A DNA stretch of 64,000 bases from contig JAGDBO010000001.1 in NCBI GenBank assembly GCA_017959005.1, positions 124,001-188,000 of the forward strand, written 5' to 3'. Below the pieces are notes generated by a model, which saw nothing but the letters and a program-made list of their open reading frames with translations, had not been told where the DNA came from and did no database searches. Positions within the stretch are counted from its first letter, which is position 1. Each line of letters begins with the position of its first letter. The translations under genes were made by a program, and so were the position numbers. Below are positions 55,849 to 63,490 of the stretch, piece by piece. The stretch comes from Bacteroidales bacterium (lineage in GTDB: Bacteria; Bacteroidota; Bacteroidia; Bacteroidales; UBA932).

Positions 55849-56970
55849 TTAAGACTTATTCATACGGTTAAGTACCGCATAATAAGACTGGCGGGAGTTA
55901 AAGCCGGAGGCTTCCAAAGATTCCTGCATTGTTGATGTTGGGTGGTCTTTGTGATAACTCTCTACATGTTTCAATCTCAATGTGTTAACGTAAGAGAAAA
56001 ATCCACCGTATTCAGATTTTATCAGCCCGGCAACATATGAACGGTTGTAACCGCTGCGGTCTGCAACATCTTGAAGTGTAAGATGCGGATCAAGATAGGC
56101 CTCTTGTTTTTCCACAACAATCTTTATTGCAGAGAGAATCTCTTTGCGTTTATTTTGGGAGATAGAACGTTGGTAAAGAAGCTCTTTAACCTCTTCTTTA
56201 TCTTCTTTTTTTCCATCCTCCGCGATAGTTTCAATCTCCTTATCTTTTTTACAAGGGCGGTTGCGGTGCGGGTGCAGAGCGGTAATGAGGAAGATTATCA
56301 TTGATACGGCAAGGAATAATATCAACAGTTCCATTGCAAGGCGACTGCCGGAAAGGGCTGCACTCCAGCATAATACAATATTCACCAGCACCATAGTCAG
56401 CCACTTTCTTGCTGCAACTACCGGAAAATCAGCGGGGTTGGAGAAGACGTCCTCATCAAATCGCTTTGCCCAATTGTAAACTATAACAATGGCATAAATG
56501 CAACCAACCGTCATAATAACCCCAAAAGCATATATTACACAAGAGGCTGTATATGAGCTAATAATGTTTTCAATAGGTTTATTCAGCCACACCGTCAGGA
56601 CAAAAAATGCAACAAGTGCAAGAGCCACCGGAAGTCCGGTGATTATCATAATCACTCTCCATTTTTTCCAATGCATCACATTCCCAAAATATGAGAAGAG
56701 CAAAATGGTAAAATGGAACAGCGTAACCGGTAAAAAGTAGAACCTTACCAAGTAATGGGTATTATGGTTTTCCGGGCAGATGGCGTAGGGTATCAAAAAC
56801 AAGGCATTCAAGCCGAGTGCTGTTACAAACGGCCTTCCGGGAAAGTAATAACAGGGGTCCTTTTCGTATGGCCTGCACATGTGAAACCAACGTATGGCAG
56901 CCATTATCACACAAGTGGTGATGTAGATTGTTGCGGCCAAATCTCCGGTATATGAAAAGGTGTTTGTCAT
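55849..56970 (-). CDS. AraC-family regulator with N-terminal membrane domain
   Basis: A 373-residue protein. About the first 235 residues contain roughly seven hydrophobic helices (for example LPVTLFHFTILLFSYFG, VIMTVGCIYAIVIVYNW and LAMELLILFLAVSMIIFLITAL). A charged linker (KKDKEIETIAEDGKKEDKEEVKE) leads to a C-terminal AraC DNA-binding domain at about 285-373 with two HTHs: LTLQDVADRSGYNRSYVAGLI and TMQESLEASGFNSRQSYYAVL. It would sense a signal at the membrane and bind DNA directly. A TAAATTTG box ends 8 nt before its ATG. It diverges from the peptide/repeat-lipoprotein operon across a TTGAC array, its likely operator. Confidence 0.85.
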   Translation of the reverse strand: MTNTFSYTGDLAATIYITTCVIMAAIRWFHMCRPYEKDPCYYFPGRPFVTALGLNALFLIPYAICPENHNTHYLVRFYFLPVTLFHFTILLFSYFGNVMHWKKWRVIMIITGLPVALALVAFFVLTVWLNKPIENIISSYTASCVIYAFGVIMTVGCIYAIVIVYNWAKRFDEDVFSNPADFPVVAARKWLTMVLVNIVLCWSAALSGSRLAMELLILFLAVSMIIFLITALHPHRNRPCKKDKEIETIAEDGKKEDKEEVKELLYQRSISQNKRKEILSAIKIVVEKQEAYLDPHLTLQDVADRSGYNRSYVAGLIKSEYGGFFSYVNTLRLKHVESYHKDHPTSTMQESLEASGFNSRQSYYAVLNRMNKS

Positions 56971-56978
56971 TTGAGAAA

Positions 56979-56986
56979 CAAATTTA
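56979..56986 (-). promoter_or_regulatory. -7 promoter box of the AraC-type regulator
   Basis: Minus-strand TAAATTTG, full consensus, 8 nt before the regulator's start codon. Confidence 0.65.
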
Positions 56987-57002
56987 ACAAAAAAGCCGGT
57001 TT

Positions 57003-57069
57003 TTGACTCTGCATTGACATTGTTAACTCAGGGTTGACTCCCTCTTGACGGATTCTTGACACCGTTGAC
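57003..57069 (+). promoter_or_regulatory. Array of seven TTGAC-type direct repeats (putative operator)
   Basis: TTGAC starts at 57003, 57014, 57034, 57045, 57056 and 57065, and the variant TTAAC starts at 57023. Steps are 11, 9, 11, 11, 11 and 9 bp, close to one helical turn, so all copies face the same side of the DNA. The array lies between the two divergent -7 boxes, and its last copies occupy the -33 region of the peptide-lipoprotein promoter. An activator binding cooperatively there is the simplest reading; the adjacent AraC-type protein is the obvious candidate. Confidence 0.65.
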
Positions 57070-57081
57070 GCACGCACTAAT

Positions 57082-57089
57082 CATATTTG
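57082..57089 (+). promoter_or_regulatory. -7 promoter box of the peptide/repeat-lipoprotein operon
   Basis: CATATTTG, one mismatch from TAnnTTTG, 12 nt after the last TTGAC and 38 nt before the small peptide's ATG. A weakened box fits a promoter that needs an activator. Confidence 0.5.
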
Positions 57090-57127
57090 TGCATTAAAAA
57101 AACGATCAACAATTAAAACACAACATT

Positions 57128-57262
57128 ATGAGAAAAAAACAGGTTTATCAGCAACCCCAAATCAAGGTTCTGACAATTCACACAGAAAGTCTTCTGGTTG
57201 GCTTTAGTGGCGGAGGCTATGGCGGGCAACAAAGTTTAGATTGGCCATCTGGTGACGAATAA
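57128..57262 (+). CDS. 44-residue Gly-rich small protein
   Basis: A frame of 45 codons: a basic start MRKKQVYQQPQIKVLTIHTE, a short hydrophobic turn SLLVGF, then SGGGYGGQQSLDWPSGDE. There is no signal peptide or membrane helix. It lies directly behind the TTGAC-array promoter and 21 bp before the repeat-lipoprotein gene, so it is the first gene of that operon. From memory, short proteins beginning [KR]KK-x-Y-x-x-P-x-[IT]-x-V and ending in a Gly/Asp-rich tail recur in Bacteroidales next to surface-protein genes; I could not check this. Function unknown. Confidence 0.6.
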   Translation: MRKKQVYQQPQIKVLTIHTESLLVGFSGGGYGGQQSLDWPSGDE

Positions 57263-57283
57263 CAATTAAAGGAGAAACACATT

Positions 57284-60190
57284 ATGAAAAAGATTTTTAG
57301 ACTTTTTGCATCAGCGATGCTTCTTTCAGGACTTTTTATAGTATCCTGCACCAAGGAAGATATAGCGAACCTTTCTCCAGATGAAGAGGATGGTATTCAA
57401 GCTTACACTTTGACAATTAAAGCTACCAAAGAAAAGACTCCGGGCACAAAGGTACTGGAACTTGGTGGGGCCGACAATAAAACGCTTTTTAAAAAATGGG
57501 CTGTAAATGACGAAGTTTCAGTTTATAAGGGAGATGTTTTTGCTGGAACTTTGACGGCAACAACCGTATCTGCAGATGGTTCAGACGCCACCCTTACCGG
57601 CCAACTTACACATACGACTATCAATCCGGGAGATGCTCTTTTAATGAAATACAGCAGCCCTAATTATAGTACTCAGAACGGTACCCTGGAAGGTATTTCT
57701 GCAACATGTGATTATGCCGAGGCCAACGTAACTGTAGCAACAATAGATGGTAGCGGAAACATTACTACCACTTCTGACGCCATCTTCAGCAGTCAACAGG
57801 CCATTGTAAAGTTTACGCTGAAAGATGAAGCGGGAAATCTTGTTCCTGTAACCAAACTCACAATTAAAATAGAGGAGACATCCAACAAGGTAGAGGTAAC
57901 TCCAGCCTCAGGAACGAGCGAGCTGTATGTAGCTCTTGCAGGTGTCTCCTCAAAAGGTCTCATTCTTGAGGCTACAGGCTCGGACGGTTATAACTATTCT
58001 TTCCGTAAAGCAGATGTTACCTTTGAAACATCCAAATACTATGGTGTAAATGTGAATCTTTTCTGTGCCAATACAACCCCACTTACCCTTATGGCAAAGG
58101 GGAATGGTACGATAACATTCAAACTTAGAGACGTTTCCAGTATAAATCCGATAACTTACCGCAAAAATAATGGAGCTCCGGTAGAAATACCCAAGGGAAC
58201 CACCGTTATTTCCGTAGAAACAGGAGATAAGGTCTCATTTTATGGCAATAACGCCGCTTACGGTGATTATTCTTCTGGCAATAAGTCTAATATTACAAGT
58301 TCTGTGGACTGTTCTATATATGGCAACATAATGAGTCTTATAGACGAGAACAACTTTGCAACACTGACAACCCTTACTGATGCAAGTACTTTTGTTTATC
58401 TCTTCCAGAATAATACACACTTATGTAATCATGCCTGGAAGGAACTTGTACTTCCGGCAACAACTGTTAATAAGTACAGTTATTATCTAATGTTTGGAGG
58501 TTGCACTAAGCTTACTTCTGCTCCGTCACTTCCTGCAACAACCTTGGATGACCACTGTTATAAGGAAATGTTCCTGAATTGCACCGGCCTTACCGAAATA
58601 CCAACCACCTTACCTGCAACAAGCTTAGCAATATACTGTTACAATAACATGTTTAAGGGTTGTACTAACATTACCAGTGCTCCGACACTTCCTGCTACAT
58701 CTTTGGCACACTCTTGTTACCTGGGAATGTTTAGCGGATGTACTAACCTTGCGGCTACTCCGGCTCTTTCTGCAACGACCTTAGCACCTTATTGTTATAA
58801 TGACATGTTCAACGGCTGTACAACAATTACCACCGCTCCAACTCTTCCGGCTTTAACAATGGAAACCTTCTGCTATAAGGGGATGTTCCAGGGATGTACA
58901 AATCTTACAACAGTTCCGGCTCTTCCGGCCATGGCATTAGCAAATTATTGTTATCAAAATATGTTCTTTGGTTGTACCAAAATAACCACCCCTCCGTCAC
59001 TTCCGGCCACCACATTAGTACAGAGTTGTTATGCGGAGATGTTTTATAACTGTACTAATCTTGCTACGGCTCCAACCCTTCCAGCAACAACTCTGGCACC
59101 AGCTTGTTATATAGGAATGTTTGAAAACTGTACCAAGCTTACGGCAACACCCGCTCTTCCCGCTACCGCCACAGAAACAAACTGCTACTTTGGAATGTTT
59201 TCCGGTTGTACTAACCTTACCTCAATTCCTTCAACTCTTCCGGGGGGCGATTTGGCCTTTTGCTGCTATAAGGAGATGTTCAAGGATTGCAAAAAGATTA
59301 CCACAGCACCATCCTTTACGGCAACATCTACGCAGCTTCAGTGTTGTTATGGAATGTTTTCCGGTTGTACGAAACTCTCTACTGCCAACATAAGTTTTGA
59401 CTGCGGAAGTGGAAAAATTGCCATGGGTGCATGTTACGAAATGTTCTATAATTGTACATCTCTTACCACCGGACCAACTACCATCACAGCATCCGAGGTT
59501 GAGAGTTCTGGCTGCTATAGAATGTTTGCGGGCTGTGAAATACTTACCACATTTCCAACAACACTTCCGGCTATGACCATTGGCGGATCTGGTTATTGCT
59601 TTATGTTTTACAATTGCAAAAAGATGGAAACGGCTCCAACTCTACCTGCAACAACACTGGCGGGTTCTGCTTATGAAGGAATGTTTATGAATTGTACTAA
59701 ACTTGAGAACGTTCAAAACAGCCTCCCTGGACAAACACTAAAAAGATACACTTACGCGTCCATGTTTAATGGATGTACAAGCTTAGAGACAGCCCCGGCT
59801 ATTGCCGCTACCAGTATGGAGGAGAATTATAACTGCTGGAGTATGTTTTCCAACTGTACAAAACTTAGGAACGTTCCGGCTCTCCCAAATATAGCCTTAA
59901 CCACACGCTGCTATCAATTTATGTTTAGCGGCTGCACCAGTCTTGAAACGGCACCCGTTCTTCCATCTGAAACGTTGGTAGAGGCTTGTTACCGCAGTAT
60001 GTTTAAAGGTTGTACGAATTTGAATTATGTTAAATGTCTGGCAACCAGCATTTCTGCCGAAGATTGTACTGAAGAATGGTTGTCCGGTGTTGCGGCAACT
60101 GGAACGTTTGTAAAGGATCCGTCAACAACCACATGGGGTAGCGGAATAAACGGAATTCCATCCGGCTGGACGGTTGAAGATAACTCATAA
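57284..60190 (+). CDS. Cys-rich BspA/DUF285-like repeat lipoprotein with fimbrillin-like N-terminus
   Basis: A 968-residue surface lipoprotein (signal ending FIVSC, Cys22). Residues about 30-260 look like the fimbrillin-like domains of Bacteroidales lipoproteins (TKVLELGGADNKTLFKKWAVNDEVSVY, SSQQAIVKFTLKD). From about 395 to 930 there are 20 copies of a 26-27-residue unit with consensus MFxGCTxLtxaPtLPATtLaxxCYxx. Most units carry two cysteines spaced C-Y-x-x-M-F-x-x-C. The unit is related to BspA/DUF285-type leucine-rich repeats, which bind host or microbial proteins. The end returns to non-repeat sequence (WGSGINGIPSGWTVE). Co-transcribed with the 44-residue protein. Confidence 0.82.
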   Translation: MKKIFRLFASAMLLSGLFIVSCTKEDIANLSPDEEDGIQAYTLTIKATKEKTPGTKVLELGGADNKTLFKKWAVNDEVSVYKGDVFAGTLTATTVSADGSDATLTGQLTHTTINPGDALLMKYSSPNYSTQNGTLEGISATCDYAEANVTVATIDGSGNITTTSDAIFSSQQAIVKFTLKDEAGNLVPVTKLTIKIEETSNKVEVTPASGTSELYVALAGVSSKGLILEATGSDGYNYSFRKADVTFETSKYYGVNVNLFCANTTPLTLMAKGNGTITFKLRDVSSINPITYRKNNGAPVEIPKGTTVISVETGDKVSFYGNNAAYGDYSSGNKSNITSSVDCSIYGNIMSLIDENNFATLTTLTDASTFVYLFQNNTHLCNHAWKELVLPATTVNKYSYYLMFGGCTKLTSAPSLPATTLDDHCYKEMFLNCTGLTEIPTTLPATSLAIYCYNNMFKGCTNITSAPTLPATSLAHSCYLGMFSGCTNLAATPALSATTLAPYCYNDMFNGCTTITTAPTLPALTMETFCYKGMFQGCTNLTTVPALPAMALANYCYQNMFFGCTKITTPPSLPATTLVQSCYAEMFYNCTNLATAPTLPATTLAPACYIGMFENCTKLTATPALPATATETNCYFGMFSGCTNLTSIPSTLPGGDLAFCCYKEMFKDCKKITTAPSFTATSTQLQCCYGMFSGCTKLSTANISFDCGSGKIAMGACYEMFYNCTSLTTGPTTITASEVESSGCYRMFAGCEILTTFPTTLPAMTIGGSGYCFMFYNCKKMETAPTLPATTLAGSAYEGMFMNCTKLENVQNSLPGQTLKRYTYASMFNGCTSLETAPAIAATSMEENYNCWSMFSNCTKLRNVPALPNIALTTRCYQFMFSGCTSLETAPVLPSETLVEACYRSMFKGCTNLNYVKCLATSISAEDCTEEWLSGVAATGTFVKDPSTTTWGSGINGIPSGWTVEDNS
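58480..60020 (+). repeat. Twenty tandem 78-81-bp coding repeats
   Basis: Each unit encodes about 26-27 residues around ATGTTn-n-TGT/TGC (Met-Phe-x-x-Cys). The units are diverged at the DNA level but constant in frame, indicating an old tandem expansion under selection. Copies 1, 16 and 17 lack the Cys of the CY pair. Confidence 0.85.
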
Positions 60191-60225
60191 CGTTGTTTAA
60201 ATAGAATCCGGGAGAAACCCGGGAG

Positions 60226-60254
60226 AACGGGAGGCCTTAAAACCTCCCGTTTTT
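60226..60254 (+). terminator. Terminator behind the repeat lipoprotein
   Basis: A 9-bp stem AACGGGAGG/CCTCCCGTT with an 8-nt loop, then a T run. Confidence 0.85.
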
Positions 60255-60274
60255 AGTTTTTTAGGTATCTTTTG

Positions 60275-60282
60275 TATCTTTG
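60275..60282 (+). promoter_or_regulatory. -7 promoter box of the ThiL-like/sufBC operon
   Basis: TATCTTTG, full consensus, 6 nt before the ATG at 60289, so the mRNA is probably leaderless. Confidence 0.7.
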
Positions 60283-60288
60283 CGGCCT

Positions 60289-61299
60289 ATGGCAGAAAAG
60301 AAGAAAATTACACGTACGGAGATTAAAGAGTTGGGAAGGGTGAAGGCACTGGAGCAACTCTTTAAGGAGAGCGGTTTGGAGAACGGTGAGGTTGTCACTC
60401 TTTCTGGAAAGGAGGAGAAGAAAAACTACAACTTTGTTAGTTGTAACAAGATGATGCTGGAGGGAGTAGATTTTGACCTTACCTACGTTCCACTCAAGTA
60501 CCTGGGATACAAGGCCGCCCTGCTGGGGATAGGAACAGTCTATTCCAAGGGTTATGCGCCTTATTCTCTGAGCTTTACAATTGGAGTCTCCTCAAAGTTC
60601 AGCTTTGAGCACATCTCTGATCTGTGGGCCGGGATTCGCTCTGCCGCTAAGATTCACTCAGTGGAGAAGATAACCTTTGACCTTACCCCGTCAATGAGCG
60701 GTCTTATGATAAGTTGCACGGCAACCGGAAGGGAGTTGGCCTCCGTTACTGAGAAGTTCCCAAAGGTGAGCGCAAACTCACTTATCTGCATAAACGGAAA
60801 TCTTGGAAGCGCCTGCATGGGCTTCTATGTTCTGGAGAGGGAGAAACAAGCCTTTACCGGAAAACAGCCGGATTTGGCCAAGTATAAATATCCTCTGAGC
60901 CAGTATCTTACACCGGAGATAGAGCCGGGTATCATCTCCTCTTTTGCCGAGGCGGGAGTATGGCCTTCTGCCGGCTACTTTATGACACGCGGCCTGGGAG
61001 ATGCCGTTAAGCAGCTCTCAAAGGATCTGGGCTGCGGCGCAGACATCTACCTGGACAAGATTCCGGTGGCACCTGAGGCCAGAACGGTATCTGAAGAGAT
61101 TGGAATAGATATAGTTACCGCTATTGTAAACGGCGGGGATGACTATCGTCTGCTCTATATCTTCCCTCTTGAGGCTCACGATAAGATTCGCAAGGAACTT
61201 CCATTTTTGGAGGTTGTAGGACATACCACAAAGGAGGGGTGCTATCTGGTGTCTCCGGATGGCAACCGCCTGGAAATTAAAGCACAAGGCTGGCAATAA
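60289..61299 (+). CDS. ThiL/AIR-synthase-fold protein lacking catalytic residues
   Basis: A 336-residue protein that follows the Bacteroidota thiamine-monophosphate kinase along its length: EGVDFDLTYVPLKYLGYKAALLG (58-80), SLICINGNLGSACMGFYVLEREK (164-186), and GCGADIYLDKIPVAPEAR near 248-265. The ATP/Mg motifs are gone: there is no GDDA near residues 36-45, the STD position reads SCN (51-53), the SD of NxSD reads GT (82-83), GGDT reads TFDL (129-132), and SDGL reads TRGL (233-236). Only GGDDY (282-286) remains. I infer a pseudoenzyme, perhaps binding a nucleotide or partner. The sufB ATG follows its stop codon immediately. Confidence 0.75.
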   Translation: MAEKKKITRTEIKELGRVKALEQLFKESGLENGEVVTLSGKEEKKNYNFVSCNKMMLEGVDFDLTYVPLKYLGYKAALLGIGTVYSKGYAPYSLSFTIGVSSKFSFEHISDLWAGIRSAAKIHSVEKITFDLTPSMSGLMISCTATGRELASVTEKFPKVSANSLICINGNLGSACMGFYVLEREKQAFTGKQPDLAKYKYPLSQYLTPEIEPGIISSFAEAGVWPSAGYFMTRGLGDAVKQLSKDLGCGADIYLDKIPVAPEARTVSEEIGIDIVTAIVNGGDDYRLLYIFPLEAHDKIRKELPFLEVVGHTTKEGCYLVSPDGNRLEIKAQGWQ

Positions 61300-62733
61300 A
61301 TGACAGATCAGAAGGATATACTGGGCGGAATAGCCTCCAAAGAGTACAAGGAGGGATTCGTTACCGAGGTGGAGCAGGAGTTTGCACCTAAGGGGCTTAA
61401 CGAAGATATTATCCGTCATATATCCGCAAAGAAGGGCGAGCCTGAGTGGCTGCTGGAGTTCCGCCTTAAAGCCTTCCGCAAGTGGCAGACCATGAAGGTA
61501 CCAAAGTGGGGCCACATTAATCTTCCCGATATTGATTACCAGGATATAATCTACTTTGCCGCACCAAAAAAACAGAGTGCGGACAAGTTGGACCCGGAGC
61601 TGGAGGCAACCTTTGAGAAACTGGGAATTCCACTTAAAGAGAGGAATGTTCTTGGAGGTGTTGCGGTAGATGCAGTCTTTGACTCCGTCTCTGTAAAAAC
61701 CACATTCAGAGAGACTTTGGCAGAGAAGGGAATAATCTTCTGCTCCTTCTCCGAGGCGGTAAGAGATTACCCGGATCTTGTTAAAAAATACCTTGCAAGC
61801 GTAGTTCCCGTTGGAGACAACTACTTCTCCGCACTCAACTCCGCAGTCTTTACTGACGGCTCCTTCTGCTACATTCCAAAGAACACCCGCTGCCCTATGG
61901 AACTCTCCAGTTACTTCAGAATCAACGCACAGGGAACAGGGCAGTTTGAAAGAACACTTATAGTTGCAGATGAGGGAGCATATGTAAGTTATCTTGAAGG
62001 ATGTACCGCACCAAAAAGAGATAGCGTTCAACTGCACGCAGCAGTTGTGGAGATAGTGGTGAAGGCGGATGCTGAGGTTAAATACTCCACAGTTCAGAAC
62101 TGGTACCCGGGAGATAAAGAGGGTAAGGGCGGTATCTATAACCTTGTGACTAAGAGGGGAATATGTGAGGGCGCCAATTCCAAATTGTTCTGGGCGCAGG
62201 TAGAGACCGGCTCTGCAATCACATGGAAATATCCGAGTACCATACTCAAGGGAGACAACTCCGTTTCTGAATTTTATAGCGTTGCCGTAACCAACAATTA
62301 TCAACAGGCGGATACGGGAACCAAGATGATACACATAGGCAAGAATACCCGCAGTAGAATTGTAAGTAAGGGTATATCTGCAGGTTACAGCGAGAATAGT
62401 TACCGCGGAATGGTGAAGGTGATGCCGGGAGCAACCGGAGCGCGCAACCATTCTCAGTGTGACTCTCTGCTTTTGGGAAGCAAGTGCGGAGCACACACTT
62501 TCCCGCATATTGAAAGTGCAAATCCTACGGCAATTGTAGAGCACGAGGCCACAACTTCAAAGATAGGAGAGGACCAGCTCTTCTACTGCACCCAGAGAGG
62601 CATAACCCCGGAAGATGCTGTAGGACTGATTGTTAACGGCTATGCCAGAGATGTTTTAAATAAACTCCCGATGGAGTTTGCAGTAGAGGCGCAAAAACTT
62701 CTGCAGGTTTCATTGGAGGGCAGTATTGGTTAA
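61300..62733 (+). CDS. sufB: Fe-S cluster assembly scaffold protein SufB
   Basis: A 477-residue scaffold on which SufBCD builds Fe-S clusters. Conserved blocks: [20 protein letters not shown]-like text at 64-85, [18 protein letters not shown], and [25 protein letters not shown] with the conserved Cys. The C-terminal [29 protein letters not shown] and [21 protein letters not shown] are SufB-specific. It starts right after the ThiL-like stop codon. SufC follows after one intervening gene, and SufD is expected beyond the window. Confidence 0.97.
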   Translation: MTDQKDILGGIASKEYKEGFVTEVEQEFAPKGLNEDIIRHISAKKGEPEWLLEFRLKAFRKWQTMKVPKWGHINLPDIDYQDIIYFAAPKKQSADKLDPELEATFEKLGIPLKERNVLGGVAVDAVFDSVSVKTTFRETLAEKGIIFCSFSEAVRDYPDLVKKYLASVVPVGDNYFSALNSAVFTDGSFCYIPKNTRCPMELSSYFRINAQGTGQFERTLIVADEGAYVSYLEGCTAPKRDSVQLHAAVVEIVVKADAEVKYSTVQNWYPGDKEGKGGIYNLVTKRGICEGANSKLFWAQVETGSAITWKYPSTILKGDNSVSEFYSVAVTNNYQQADTGTKMIHIGKNTRSRIVSKGISAGYSENSYRGMVKVMPGATGARNHSQCDSLLLGSKCGAHTFPHIESANPTAIVEHEATTSKIGEDQLFYCTQRGITPEDAVGLIVNGYARDVLNKLPMEFAVEAQKLLQVSLEGSIG

Positions 62734-62740
62734 ATGATTT

Positions 62741-63484
62741 ATGATGAGCGAGATTTTGACGGAACAGTTTAACGAGATTTTTTTCAATCTCTTCAGCCTC
62801 AAACACGAGTTGTTTGAGTTTATGGGACAGAGCGTAAGCACGCTGGAGGTGATTTCCACAGTTACCGGTTTACTCTGTATCTTTTTGGCTGTAAAGGGTA
62901 AGGTAGCCAACTTCTGGATAGGGTATCTTTACAACATTTTCCTCTTCCTTCTCTTTTTGCAGGCAAGAGCCTATTCAAGTATGATACTCCAGCCAATCTC
63001 TCTGATTATCAACTTTTACGGGCACTATAGATGGACGCATCCAAAGGAGAATGAGAAGGATGCCAAACAGGAACTCAAGGTTACAATCTTCAACAACGGA
63101 CAGAGAGCAGTTGTGTTGGGGGTTGTGCTTATCTTCACCTTTGTGTGGGGCTATATTCAAAGCAGAATAGATACCTGGTTCCCTGCAATATTTTCACAAC
63201 CAGCAAAGGTGCCTTACTTTGACGCCTTTGTGCTTGGCATGGTACTTATGGCACAGTATCTCTCAGCTCAGAAGAAGTTGGATTGCTGGGGTTGCTGGAT
63301 GGTTGCAAACGTCTCAAACATAATACTTTGCCTGAGAGTTGGACTGGGAATTATGCCAATAGTTTACGGCATTTACATAATACTTGCAATTGGAGGATTC
63401 TTCACTTGGAAGAGGATGTATGAAAAACAGCATTATCTGGATCTGAGAGAAGAGGTTTTGGAAAGACAGCGTTCTAAAAAATGA
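62741..63484 (+). CDS. pnuC: PnuC-family vitamin transporter
   Basis: A 247-residue membrane protein with seven hydrophobic helices. The PnuC pattern is visible: NFWIGYLYNIFLFLLFLQA (about 55-73), the GHYRWTHP segment near 95, and a repeat-like LDCWGCWMVANVSNIILCL in the second half. PnuC imports nicotinamide riboside by facilitated diffusion; relatives (PnuT, PnuX) carry thiamine or riboflavin. The unusual position between sufB and sufC, with a ThiL-like gene upstream, makes a thiamine substrate worth considering. The start may be either of two adjacent ATGs (62741 or 62744). Confidence 0.85.
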   Translation: MMSEILTEQFNEIFFNLFSLKHELFEFMGQSVSTLEVISTVTGLLCIFLAVKGKVANFWIGYLYNIFLFLLFLQARAYSSMILQPISLIINFYGHYRWTHPKENEKDAKQELKVTIFNNGQRAVVLGVVLIFTFVWGYIQSRIDTWFPAIFSQPAKVPYFDAFVLGMVLMAQYLSAQKKLDCWGCWMVANVSNIILCLRVGLGIMPIVYGIYIILAIGGFFTWKRMYEKQHYLDLREEVLERQRSKK

Positions 63485-63490
63485 GGCCTT

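Noticed and set aside
61018-62544. Long open frame (508 codons) on the minus strand
   Set aside because: It lies entirely antisense to the ThiL-like gene end and sufB, has no family motifs, and reflects the codon pattern of sufB.
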